Assembly: GCA_902560075.1 (NCBI GenBank)
Contig: CACEKE010000005.1
Span: 19,918-83,917, forward strand
Reading direction: 5' to 3'
From: an uncultured Pelagibacteraceae bacterium
GTDB taxonomy: Bacteria > Pseudomonadota > Alphaproteobacteria > Pelagibacterales > Pelagibacteraceae
DNA length: 64,000 bases
This document shows positions 55,731-63,772 of the stretch, piece after piece; position 1 is the first letter of the stretch, and every line of letters starts with the position of its first letter. The notes under the pieces are model-generated. The model did not search any database. It saw only the letters and a list, made by a program, of their open reading frames with translations, and was not told the origin of the DNA. The position numbers and the translations under genes were made by a program.

Positions 55731-57020
55731 TTATCCAACAATAAAACTTACAACACTTAACGCAGCTACAATCCAAATAGCTGGACTAGTTTCATTAAAT
55801 TTTCCTGTAAAAATTTTAATCAATGCGTAAGAAACAAATGCAAGAGCAATACCGTTTGAAATTGAGTAAGTAAAAGGCATTGCGATCATTGCAAGGACCG
55901 CTGGCGCACTTTCAGCAATATCGTCCCACTCAATATCCGTAATATTTCTTACAAATAAAGTTGCAATATAAATCAATGCTGCACCATCTATTTCTTTTGG
56001 CAAAGATGTTGCAAGAGGGCTGAAAAATAAACATGCAAGAAAAAGAACACCTATGACAAGCGATGTCATGCCTGTTCTTCCACCTGCTTTTACTCCAGCA
56101 GCACTCTCAACATAAGTTGTAACTGTTGAGGTACCTAACATTGATCCAGCAACTGTTGATACACTATCCGACAACATTGCTTTTTCTATATCTTTTATTT
56201 TTCCATCCTTACCAATTTTACCTGAAACGTTAGCAACGCTTGTTAACGTTCCCGCCGTATCAAAAAAATCTATAAAGAATAGAGTAAAAATAACAGTCAC
56301 CATTGAAGCACTTAATGCAGCACCCAAATCAAATGTCATCAAGTGGGTCATAGGTGGTGGCGCAGATACCACACCGTTAAACTTTCCAACTCCGGTTAGC
56401 CATGCAATAGCACTAAAGGCAATTATACCAATAATAATATTACCTTTAATTTTAAACTTCTCCATTACTATCATTGATATAAACGCTCCAGCTCCTAACA
56501 ATAACAATGGATTTGATAAATCCCCAAGCTGGACTAATGTAACAGGATTGTCTGCTGTTAATCCCATGATTTCAAAACCTATAATAGCTAAAAACAAACC
56601 AATTCCTGCGCCAATACCTAATTTTAAACTTTTTGGTATAGAGTTTATTAACCAAGCTCTTATAGGTGTAAGAGATATAATTAAAAACACTACACCTGCA
56701 ACTAACACAGCACCAAGTGCTTCTGCTGGAGTGTATTCCATTCCAAGACATACACCATATGCCACAAAAGCATTTATACCCATGCCAGGGGCTAAACCAA
56801 CAGGCCAAGTTTTTGCATAAAAAGCTGCTATAAAACAGGCTATGGCAGTAGCTAATGCTGTAGCTGTAAATACTCCGCCAAAATCAAAACCTCCATCAGC
56901 CAGTATCACTGGGTTTAGAAACATTATATAAGCCATTGTCAAAAAAGTAGAAACACCAGCTACAACTTCTGTTCTAAAATCAGTTTTATATTTTTTATAA
57001 TTAAAATAATTGTCTAACAT
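55731..57020 (-). CDS. NCS2/AzgA-family purine permease
   Basis: Proton symporter for hypoxanthine/guanine/adenine. 429 aa with about fourteen hydrophobic segments. Family motifs: TEVVAGVSTFLTMAYIMFLNP, VGLAPGMGINAFVAYGVCLGM, FFIDFFDTAGTLTSVANV, STVTTYVESAAGVKAGGRTGM. These fit the AzgA branch better than xanthine-specific UraA-like proteins. GGAGG stands seven bases before the ATG. It converges on the purine PRTase, suggesting uptake and salvage of purines from sea water. Confidence 0.9.
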   Translation of the reverse strand: MLDNYFNYKKYKTDFRTEVVAGVSTFLTMAYIMFLNPVILADGGFDFGGVFTATALATAIACFIAAFYAKTWPVGLAPGMGINAFVAYGVCLGMEYTPAEALGAVLVAGVVFLIISLTPIRAWLINSIPKSLKLGIGAGIGLFLAIIGFEIMGLTADNPVTLVQLGDLSNPLLLLGAGAFISMIVMEKFKIKGNIIIGIIAFSAIAWLTGVGKFNGVVSAPPPMTHLMTFDLGAALSASMVTVIFTLFFIDFFDTAGTLTSVANVSGKIGKDGKIKDIEKAMLSDSVSTVAGSMLGTSTVTTYVESAAGVKAGGRTGMTSLVIGVLFLACLFFSPLATSLPKEIDGAALIYIATLFVRNITDIEWDDIAESAPAVLAMIAMPFTYSISNGIALAFVSYALIKIFTGKFNETSPAIWIVAALSVVSFIVG

Positions 57021-57070
57021 TGAACCTCCAAAAAAATTAAAATAAACGATTCTTGTTTAAAAATCTTATG

Positions 57071-57104
57071 TTTAATAGGGATATGAGTTATGAATGTTAT
57101 TAAA
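57071..57104. other. Inverted repeat in the spacer between the purine permease and the lipoprotein
   Basis: TTTAATA (57071-57077) and TATTAAA (57098-57104) are arms of an inverted repeat with a 20-base centre, within the 166-base spacer 57021-57186. A second small hairpin (TAAAC/GTTTA with T-rich 3' side on the minus strand) lies close to 57040-57060. These could belong to the permease leader. I see no purine-riboswitch core. Weak evidence. Confidence 0.25.
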
Positions 57105-57186
57105 GGAACTTTTTTTTCAACCAAGAAGTTAATTTTAAGCATCAAAAAGTTTAAATTTCTGACACAATTTAATGTTTAAATAATCT

Positions 57187-57489
57187 ATGAAATTTAAAAT
57201 AATAATTGTAGGGATATTATCATTAATTCTTCTAAATAGTTGCCAGACCATAAAAAATAAATCTGATGAGGTTGCAGAAAGAGAAAATGAAAAATTTGGT
57301 CAGTTTGTTGGAAAACAGGCATCCGAAATCAAATCTGAATTAGGAGTTCCCACAGACGACTATATTGATGAGCTAGGTAATGAAACCTTAGTTTATAAAA
57401 CTAAAAAATACGGTATTCCGTGTGAAAGAAAATTTACAATTAATACCAATGGAACGATAATTGGTTTTTCCTCAAGTGGGTGTATTTAA
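57187..57489 (+). CDS. Small lipoprotein of unknown function
   Basis: 100 aa. The signal peptide MKFKIIIVGILSLILLNSCQ ends in a lipobox LNSC with Cys19 as lipidation site. The mature part is charged, then GKQASEIKSELGVPTDDYIDELG resembles the helix-turn of SmpA/OmlA-like small outer-membrane lipoproteins, followed by beta strands LVYKTKKYGIPCERKFTINTNG; two more Cys residues may pair. It stands alone with its own terminator. No family assigned with confidence. Confidence 0.75.
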   Translation: MKFKIIIVGILSLILLNSCQTIKNKSDEVAERENEKFGQFVGKQASEIKSELGVPTDDYIDELGNETLVYKTKKYGIPCERKFTINTNGTIIGFSSSGCI

Positions 57490-57491
57490 TA

Positions 57492-57515
57492 CTTGTGGGG
57501 ACTATTCCCCACAAG
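57492..57515. terminator. Bidirectional terminator hairpin between the lipoprotein and hsp20
   Basis: CTTGTGGGG (57492-57500) and CCCCACAAG (57507-57515) form a perfect nine-pair GC-rich stem with a six-base loop, striking in this AT-rich DNA. It lies between convergent stop codons at 57489 and 57528. The T-rich tails are weak, but the position fits bidirectional termination. Confidence 0.75.
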
Positions 57516-57527
57516 CAAGTTTAATAC

Positions 57528-57974
57528 TTATTTAATCTCTATAAGTTTCTTTTTTTTATGATCAGGCACAATTCTTTCGCAAGCTATTCTTAAAAGACCG
57601 TCTTTTAATTCTGCACCATTCACTTTCACATCATCTGCAATTGTAAATGATCTAGCAAATTGTCTTTGAGAAATACCTTTATGAATTATTTCACCATTTA
57701 CATCTTTATTCTCAGATTTATCAACCTGTTTAGTTCTTACAGTCAATAAATTATCTTCGAATTCAACTTCAACATCTTTTTTGTTGAAACCAGCAAGTGC
57801 AACTTCTATTGAATAGTTATCCTTTCCAGTTTTTCTAATGTTATATGGTGGATAGTTTGATTGCATGCCCAAACCACCGTTACCCAACATATTTTCAAAT
57901 TGATCGAACATATCGTCAAAACCAATTGAAAAAGGTCTTAGTGAGTTAAATATAGATAGATCCTTACTTGTCAT
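57528..57974 (-). CDS. ibpA: Small heat shock protein, Hsp20 family
   Basis: ATP-independent holdase chaperone. The ATG at 57974 is chosen (148 aa) because AAAGGAGG lies five bases upstream (57987-57980); the TTG-like extension to 57995 would run through that site. N-terminal arm with FSIGFDDMFDQFENML; alpha-crystallin domain about 37-130 (NYPPYNIRKTGKDNYSIEVALAGF, here PPYNIRKTG and IEVALAGFNKKDVEV; GISQRQFARSFTI; VNGAELKDGLLRI). Expression should be heat-controlled, by the RpoH-type promoter and a ROSE-like leader just upstream. Confidence 0.94.
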   Translation of the reverse strand: MTSKDLSIFNSLRPFSIGFDDMFDQFENMLGNGGLGMQSNYPPYNIRKTGKDNYSIEVALAGFNKKDVEVEFEDNLLTVRTKQVDKSENKDVNGEIIHKGISQRQFARSFTIADDVKVNGAELKDGLLRIACERIVPDHKKKKLIEIK

Positions 57975-57979
57975 TATAT

Positions 57980-58025
57980 CCTCCTTTGTTAGCAAGGTTA
58001 TTTCGAAGTCCCATTAGGCAACTTC
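57980..58025 (-). promoter_or_regulatory. Candidate ROSE-type RNA thermometer in the hsp20 5' UTR
   Basis: The predicted leader of about 50 bases holds two hairpins. The first pairs GAAGT (58025-58021) with ACTTC (58009-58005). The second places CCTTGCT (57997-57991) opposite the Shine-Dalgarno AAAGGAGG (57987-57980): CCTT pairs with AAGG, and UUGCU opposite AGGA is the conserved mark of ROSE elements in rhizobial and enterobacterial small heat shock genes. Melting would expose the Shine-Dalgarno. It is shorter than the multi-stem rhizobial ROSE and closer to the compact ibpA type. Confidence 0.65.
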
Positions 58026-58031
58026 ATGATT

Positions 58032-58060
58032 TATATGGGTATTATAATTAATATTTCAAG
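58032..58060 (-). promoter_or_regulatory. RpoH (sigma32)-type heat shock promoter of hsp20
   Basis: On the minus strand CTTGAAA (58060-58054), 14 bases, then CCCATATA (58039-58032). This matches the heat shock sigma factor consensus (CTTGAA, CCCCATnT) and the alphaproteobacterial form CTTG-N17-CYTATNT closely. It lies between the ptrB stop (58070) and the thermometer-like leader, with a start near 58025. Confidence 0.75.
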
Positions 58061-58069
58061 AGTTTTAGT

Positions 58070-60145
58070 TTAAACTTTTTTTGAAACTTTCAGCGCAAAT
58101 GCATAATCAAGTGCAATTTCTTCTATAGCACCGTCTCTGCCAGATTTTCCACCGTGACCAGCATTCATTTCAGTTTTAAGTAAAAGTAAATTATTATCAG
58201 TTTTATACTCCCTAAGTTTTGCGGTAAATTTTAAAGGTTCATCGAATAATACTCTGTTATCGCTTAAGCTTGTTGTAATTAACATGTGCGGATAATCCAT
58301 TTTCCTAATGTTATTATAAGGCGCATATGAATAAATATAATCAAAATGTTCTTTGTTATCTTTAGCATTTCCAAATTCATCAAATTCACCTACTGTTAAT
58401 GGCAATGAATGATCTAAATTGGTAGTAAGTGAGTCAACAAACGGAACTGCTAATATCATAGCTAAAAATATTTCTGGTTTCTGATTTACAACAGCCCCCA
58501 TCAGTAAACCACCTGCAGAGCCACCGAAACCGATAATTTTTTTTTTCGAGGTATATTTATTTTTTATTAAAAATTCTCCAACGGCTAAATAATCTTCAAA
58601 AGTATTCTTCTTATTTAATAATTTACCTTCTTTCCACCATTTCATTCCTCTCTCCATTCCACCTCTGATGTGGGCAGTAACCCAAATTATGTCTCTATCT
58701 ATCAAGCTAAATTTCGTTGATGAAAAAGATGGAGACATAGAGCTTCCATATGAACCGTAACCGTAAAGTAAAACATTTGCTGTTCCATCAACTTTAGTTT
58801 TTTTGTGTCGAGTTAAAGTTATTGGTACTTTCCTTCCATCATGTGAATTGCATTCAAGTCTTTCGACAATATAATCTTCCGGATTATGACCCGATGGTAT
58901 CTCTTGTTCTTTTACAAGCTTTCTTTCTTTAGACTTTAAATTATATAAATAAGTTCTTGATTGAGTTTTTGGTGAGGAGTAACTCAAATAAATTAAATCG
59001 GTATCTCTGTCCTTTTGATAAAATGATATACCTGGATCGATGATTTTTTCATCAGTGAATTTAATCTCCTCTTCTTGATTGGTTTTTATATTCTTTACAA
59101 AAATTTTTGGTAGTGCGTTTGAAATCTCAGATCTTAAGATCCAATTATTTAAGAAAAACAAACTACCGATTAAAGTTTCCTCTTGTGCTGGTATATATGA
59201 CTTCCAATCTTGTATTGATAAATCGTTACAATAATCAATTTTAAAGTCCTCAGCTTTTTCATTTGTATGATTATAAAAGTGATTATCCCACGAGTTTACA
59301 GAATAAATTATACCTTTGTTTCTTTTTTTTATAAGTTTAGGTTCTGGATTTTCCTCAGTCGATTTAAAATAGTATTGCTCAGAAGTATTATGATCAGAAG
59401 ATGTGATTATGAAATATTTTTCATCAGAAGTTAAGTTTATTCCAACTGTAAAGGCATCACTTTTTTCTTCAAAAATCAATTTATCATTTGAGATATTGTC
59501 TCCAATTTTGTGTCTGTATATCTTTCTTGGCCTGTGAAATTTATCAAGCTTAGAATAAAATATAAATTTATCATCTAAGCTAAACGTTATTCCGCCAGCA
59601 GTATCTTCTATCTTCTCGGAAATAATTTTGTTTGTCTCTATATCTCTTAAATAAATTGTGTAATACTCAGAACCTTTTAAGTCTAAAGAATAGCCTAGTA
59701 TTTTATCGTTATAACTAACCTCAATATCGCCGACTCCGAAATATTCGGTATTTAATTTTTTCTTTTCTTCGTCGCCATTCCAATACTCTTCAATTAAATC
59801 CGTTCCAATTTTTTTTCTCAATTTAATCGAATAATTTCCCTTTGTAGTCGTCCTTGTCCAGTATTCATAATTTCTATCTTTAAAGGGAATAGACTCGTCA
59901 TCTAATTTTATCCTACCCTTAATTTCATCAAATAATGTTTTTTGTATGCCTTTGGTATCTTTAAGATGATGTTCTGTATAATTATTCTCTTCTTCAAGAT
60001 ATTTTCTTACTTCTGGGTCGAGCTTTGAGCTATCTTTTAAAACCTCAAGAATATTTGGCTGATGAACCCAGCTATAATCGTCTTCCCAGTTAGTATTGTG
60101 ACAAGATTTAAGTTCAGTTTTTTTTTTAAGTTGTGGTACTTTCAT
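58070..60145 (-). CDS. ptrB: Oligopeptidase B (S9A prolyl oligopeptidase family)
   Basis: Cytoplasmic serine peptidase cutting small peptides after basic residues. 691 aa, full length: N-terminal seven-bladed propeller (about 75-400) and alpha/beta-hydrolase domain. VLLYGYGSYGSSMSPSFS, HIRGGMERGMKWWKEGKL, nucleophile Ser in GFGGSAGGLLMGAVVN, and catalytic His in NAGHGGKSGR are visible. No signal peptide. It lies directly upstream of hsp20 on the same strand, but hsp20 has its own promoter. Confidence 0.93.
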   Translation of the reverse strand: MKVPQLKKKTELKSCHNTNWEDDYSWVHQPNILEVLKDSSKLDPEVRKYLEEENNYTEHHLKDTKGIQKTLFDEIKGRIKLDDESIPFKDRNYEYWTRTTTKGNYSIKLRKKIGTDLIEEYWNGDEEKKKLNTEYFGVGDIEVSYNDKILGYSLDLKGSEYYTIYLRDIETNKIISEKIEDTAGGITFSLDDKFIFYSKLDKFHRPRKIYRHKIGDNISNDKLIFEEKSDAFTVGINLTSDEKYFIITSSDHNTSEQYYFKSTEENPEPKLIKKRNKGIIYSVNSWDNHFYNHTNEKAEDFKIDYCNDLSIQDWKSYIPAQEETLIGSLFFLNNWILRSEISNALPKIFVKNIKTNQEEEIKFTDEKIIDPGISFYQKDRDTDLIYLSYSSPKTQSRTYLYNLKSKERKLVKEQEIPSGHNPEDYIVERLECNSHDGRKVPITLTRHKKTKVDGTANVLLYGYGSYGSSMSPSFSSTKFSLIDRDIIWVTAHIRGGMERGMKWWKEGKLLNKKNTFEDYLAVGEFLIKNKYTSKKKIIGFGGSAGGLLMGAVVNQKPEIFLAMILAVPFVDSLTTNLDHSLPLTVGEFDEFGNAKDNKEHFDYIYSYAPYNNIRKMDYPHMLITTSLSDNRVLFDEPLKFTAKLREYKTDNNLLLLKTEMNAGHGGKSGRDGAIEEIALDYAFALKVSKKV

Positions 60146-60159
60146 CGAGTTTTTAATAT

Positions 60160-60669
60160 ATGAATATTTTTATTATCACACTTATTATTTTTGTCTTAAT
60201 TTACTTATTTCTTAATTGGTTTGCAAAAAGCTCAACAAAAAGGGTTGCAAAGACAATAAGATCATCAATTATAGTTGTTTCTATTTTATTGGCAATTTTG
60301 ATGGCGTTTGCAGGTAGATATATTTTTTCTCTTCCATTTTTAATGATGGTTTTGCCAATGATAAAAACTAAAGCAGGTCTTACTTTGTTACAATTCTTAA
60401 GAATATGGGGGCTTCTCAGAGTTCTAAAAAATTATGGAAGGTTCAACTTTGGAAATATAAACCAAAATTACAACAATCAATCCATATCATTAGAAGAAGC
60501 TTATAAAATTCTTAATCTTAATCCAAAAAAAAAATATACTAAGGAGCACGTAATGAATTCTTATAAAAAAATCATGAAAAAAATACATCCTGATATTAGC
60601 CCAGAACTTTCAAGACTTGCATCCATAGTAAATGAGGCAAAAGACACAGTTATTAAAGATATATCTTAA
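60160..60669 (+). CDS. Membrane-anchored J-domain protein
   Basis: 169 aa: two hydrophobic helices (about 3-19 and 34-66), a linker, then a C-terminal J-like domain at about 111-169 with LEEAYKILNLNPKK, SYKKIMKKIHPDISPELSRLASIVNEAKD; the HPD tripeptide is intact. The layout resembles Tim14/Pam18 and bacterial DjlC-like proteins, which recruit DnaK to the inner membrane. It is divergent from ptrB with only 14 bases between starts, and its end overlaps the GT9 gene by four bases. Confidence 0.85.
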   Translation: MNIFIITLIIFVLIYLFLNWFAKSSTKRVAKTIRSSIIVVSILLAILMAFAGRYIFSLPFLMMVLPMIKTKAGLTLLQFLRIWGLLRVLKNYGRFNFGNINQNYNNQSISLEEAYKILNLNPKKKYTKEHVMNSYKKIMKKIHPDISPELSRLASIVNEAKDTVIKDIS

Positions 60670-61625
60670 TTAATTATTTCCTTTAATTTTAAAAAAATTT
60701 TTTTCGGATTAATCTTATCTTTTCCTAATGTGTTATGTGTTACCGTTTTTTCTCCATCGGGAATTATAGGGTACATTTTTGGACTGTAACTTCCGTATAC
60801 TAGCGGCGTATCAGTCATTAAAACAATTGTTGGTAAACCTAATGCCGCCGATAAGTGACTAAAACTTGAGTCGTTACAGATTGAAATTTTACAATTTTTT
60901 ATAATAGGTAAAATTTCTGGAATCATAAGATTATCTAAAGGCACACATTTATCTTTTAAATTTGAGTTTAATATTTCATTTAATATTTCTTGCTCTTCAA
61001 AATTTTTTCCAGTTGCTAAATAGAATTTAGTATCATAATTTTTTTGTATTAAATTCATTGTCTCTAGAAAAATTTTTGCTGGAACTCTTTTAGTTGGGCC
61101 AGATCCACCTACACCAAGTAATATATTTGTTTTTTTTAAATCTATCTTAAATTTTTCTTTTGATTGATTTATTTTTTCGTCACTTATATTTATCACTGGA
61201 TTACTTTCTACATCAACATTTATTGAATCTTTTAAAAATTTTTGTGCAGTTAGAATTATGTGTTGTTGGTTTTTTTCAAAAAGCGGGTAATGATATACAT
61301 CTGAGATACCAGCAATTTTAGATATTAAAAAAAATCTTAGCGACGAATTAAATATGAAAATCTTATCAAAATTATATCTTCTTAACTTAGAAATGAGTTT
61401 TATTGATCCAGTTATACCATCATGATCTCCTTCTCCATTTCCTCTCTCTAGGAAAATAAATTCTTTTATAAATTCGTTGTCTTTAAATATTTCATTAGCC
61501 TTTGAATTTTTCTTAACAAGACAAGTAATTGGCACTTTATATTTTTTAGAAATCGCCTCTATAAAAGGCATAAATATTACCAGATCACCCATGCCCATTC
61601 GATTTTGAACAACTAAAATATTCAT
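60666..61625 (-). CDS. Glycosyltransferase family 9 (heptosyltransferase-like)
   Basis: 319 aa GT9 protein, the family of ADP-heptose:LPS heptosyltransferases. MNILVVQNRMGMGDLVIFMPFIEAI at the start (key GMGDLV), LLGVGGSGPTKRVPAKIF as the nucleotide-sugar loop, ISICNDSSFSHLSAALGLPTIVL near the C-terminus with the conserved nDS-x-xxHLA pattern. It should add a sugar to lipopolysaccharide core on the cytoplasmic face. Sugar unknown. Confidence 0.86.
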   Translation of the reverse strand: MNILVVQNRMGMGDLVIFMPFIEAISKKYKVPITCLVKKNSKANEIFKDNEFIKEFIFLERGNGEGDHDGITGSIKLISKLRRYNFDKIFIFNSSLRFFLISKIAGISDVYHYPLFEKNQQHIILTAQKFLKDSINVDVESNPVINISDEKINQSKEKFKIDLKKTNILLGVGGSGPTKRVPAKIFLETMNLIQKNYDTKFYLATGKNFEEQEILNEILNSNLKDKCVPLDNLMIPEILPIIKNCKISICNDSSFSHLSAALGLPTIVLMTDTPLVYGSYSPKMYPIIPDGEKTVTHNTLGKDKINPKKIFLKLKEIIN

Positions 61626-61674
61626 AATACGTATTAAACTTTACTAAAAAATTAAATTTATATAAATTTTATTA

Positions 61675-62547
61675 ATGAACAAAATTCAAGGCATTTATGC
61701 GGCCTCTATAACAGTTTTTAACCAAGATTTATCTTTAAATGCTAAAAAAACAATAAGTCATGCTGATTTTCTAATTGATAATGGATGTCATGGTGTAGTT
61801 TTATTAGGTAGCACTGGGCAATCTCAATTAATTTCAATTTCTGAAAAAATTAAATTAATAAGTTCTATTCCTCAAAGTAAAAATTTCGATAAATTTATAA
61901 TTGGAACCGGCTCTAATTCTTTAGGGGATACTATAAATTTAATGAAAATTTCAATATCACTAAATTTGAATCATTTTTTAATAATGCCTCCAGCCTATTA
62001 CAATTATACCGATAAAAATGTTATTAAATATTTTAGTAAAATAATTGAAAGTGTAAGTGATTGTAAAATAATTTTGTATAATTTTGAAAAACTATCTGGA
62101 TATAAGTTCAGTCTAAATTGTGTTGAGGAATTAAAAAATAGATTTCCTGATCAGATTATTGGAATTAAAGATAGCACTTATAATATCTATGACAAATATA
62201 AAAAAAATGACTTATCTATTTTTGTGGGATCCGAGGAAAAATTATTGTCAGGTTTAAAGGTCGGTTGTAGTGGAGCGATAACTGCCACTTGTAACGTTAC
62301 TTCTAAAATTGCAAGAAAAGTCTTTGATGATTACCATTTAAACATAACACAAACTCTTAATGAAAAACTTTGTAAAGTTAGAAAAGTATTCAATCAATTT
62401 AACTTAATATCTGGCTTACACTCTTTTATGTCTCAAAAAGATCCAATTTTTAAAAATGTTCTACCTATAATAGATTTATTATCAGAAAGTGAGGAAAAAA
62501 AATTATTTGAAGAATTAAAAAAATTAGAATTTAATATGAGTTATTAA
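61675..62547 (+). CDS. DapA/NanA-family Schiff-base aldolase
   Basis: 290 aa (beta/alpha)8 lyase of the dihydrodipicolinate synthase/N-acetylneuraminate lyase family. IYAASITVFNQD, GVVLLGSTGQSQLIS, IIGTGSN, LIMPPAYYNY, and Schiff-base Lys in IIGIKDSTYN are present. The usual YN-x-P-x-R/N-T-G loop is replaced by YNFEKLSGY, so it is probably not the house-keeping DapA, and it may act on another 2-oxo acid. It precedes cfa by six bases. Confidence 0.8.
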   Translation: MNKIQGIYAASITVFNQDLSLNAKKTISHADFLIDNGCHGVVLLGSTGQSQLISISEKIKLISSIPQSKNFDKFIIGTGSNSLGDTINLMKISISLNLNHFLIMPPAYYNYTDKNVIKYFSKIIESVSDCKIILYNFEKLSGYKFSLNCVEELKNRFPDQIIGIKDSTYNIYDKYKKNDLSIFVGSEEKLLSGLKVGCSGAITATCNVTSKIARKVFDDYHLNITQTLNEKLCKVRKVFNQFNLISGLHSFMSQKDPIFKNVLPIIDLLSESEEKKLFEELKKLEFNMSY

Positions 62548-62553
62548 TTAATT

Positions 62554-63744
62554 ATGAAAAATTTAACTCAATTTTTGGAAAAACTTGTTAAAGATGATGG
62601 ATTTGTGTTAGAGGACGCAAATAAAAAGCAACACATTATTGGTAAACCACTTAAAAACCCACCTATCAAATTAAAACTATTAGATAAAAGTCTTCACTAT
62701 AAATTGTTATTATTACCTGACCTTTATTTTGGAGAGGCGTACGCCAATGGCTCTGCTGTAATAGAAAATGGTACACTGACAGAATTTTTAGAAATTGCTA
62801 TGAAAAATATAGGAAGAGGTCCTACAAGTAATTATGCAACAGTAATAAAAAAACTTATGGGAATTTATAGCTACATAACAAACTTTAATTTTGTAGGTAA
62901 ATCTAAATCAAATGTTGCTCATCATTATGATATCTCTGAAAAATTATACGATTTATTTCTTGATGAAAATAGACAATATTCTTGTGCGTATTTTAAAAAC
63001 GATAATGAAACAATCGAACAAGCGCAAAAAAATAAAATGAATCATATTATTAAAAAACTTCATTTAAAACCTAATTTAAAAGTTTTAGATATAGGCTCAG
63101 GTTGGGGTACACTTGCACTTGAAATAGCAAAACAAAGTAAGTGTGAAGTTTTAGGAATTACACTTTCAGAAAATCAGTTAGAATATAGCAGAAATAAAGC
63201 AAAAGACTTAAACCTTGAAAATCAAGTAAGATTTGAATTAGTCGATTATAGAAAATTAAATGAAAAGTTTGATCGTGTAGTTAGTGTAGGCATGCTTGAG
63301 CATGTAGGTAAAAAATTTTATAATAAATATTTTAATTCAGTCTCAAAATTTTTAAATGAGGATGGAGTAGCATTAATACACACAATAGGGTCAGTAATGA
63401 CTCCAAGGGACCCACATCCATGGATATCAAAATACATATTTCCAGGAGGCTACACCCCAAGCTTAAGTGAATTAGCAAAACCAATTGAGAAATCAAACCT
63501 GATAATAGCTGATATGGAAGTTTTAAGAATGCATTATGCTCATACTTTGAGGAATTGGAAAAGCAGATTTTTAGGTAAAAAAGAGGAAGTCTTAAAAATG
63601 TTTGACGAAAGGTTTTTCAGAATGTGGGAATTTTATTTAGCAGGATGTGAAATGGCCTTCAAATGGGGAGACCAGGTTGTATTTCAATTTCAACTTAGTA
63701 AAAAATTACTATCAACCCCAAATACAAGAGACTATATTTACTAG
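62554..63744 (+). CDS. cfa: Cyclopropane-fatty-acyl-phospholipid synthase
   Basis: SAM-dependent methylenation of unsaturated acyl chains in phospholipids. 396 aa. N-terminal lipid-binding part (about 1-110: LYFGEAYANGSAVIENG), then the methyltransferase domain with NVAHHYDISEKLYDLFLD, YSCAYFKNDNETIEQAQ, SAM site KVLDIGSGWGTLALEIA, SVGMLEHVGKKFYNKYF, and WISKYIFPGGYTPSLSE. All the expected motifs are intact. A related methyltransferase making methyl-branched lipids is the alternative. Confidence 0.93.
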   Translation: MKNLTQFLEKLVKDDGFVLEDANKKQHIIGKPLKNPPIKLKLLDKSLHYKLLLLPDLYFGEAYANGSAVIENGTLTEFLEIAMKNIGRGPTSNYATVIKKLMGIYSYITNFNFVGKSKSNVAHHYDISEKLYDLFLDENRQYSCAYFKNDNETIEQAQKNKMNHIIKKLHLKPNLKVLDIGSGWGTLALEIAKQSKCEVLGITLSENQLEYSRNKAKDLNLENQVRFELVDYRKLNEKFDRVVSVGMLEHVGKKFYNKYFNSVSKFLNEDGVALIHTIGSVMTPRDPHPWISKYIFPGGYTPSLSELAKPIEKSNLIIADMEVLRMHYAHTLRNWKSRFLGKKEEVLKMFDERFFRMWEFYLAGCEMAFKWGDQVVFQFQLSKKLLSTPNTRDYIY

Positions 63745-63772
63745 TTAATTATTGATAAATCATAGTAGTTTA

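Noticed and set aside
57021..57186. Possible purine riboswitch upstream of the NCS2 permease
   Set aside because: The minus-strand leader has no three-way-junction core or conserved kissing-loop sequences of the purine aptamer; only weak A/T inverted repeats are present.
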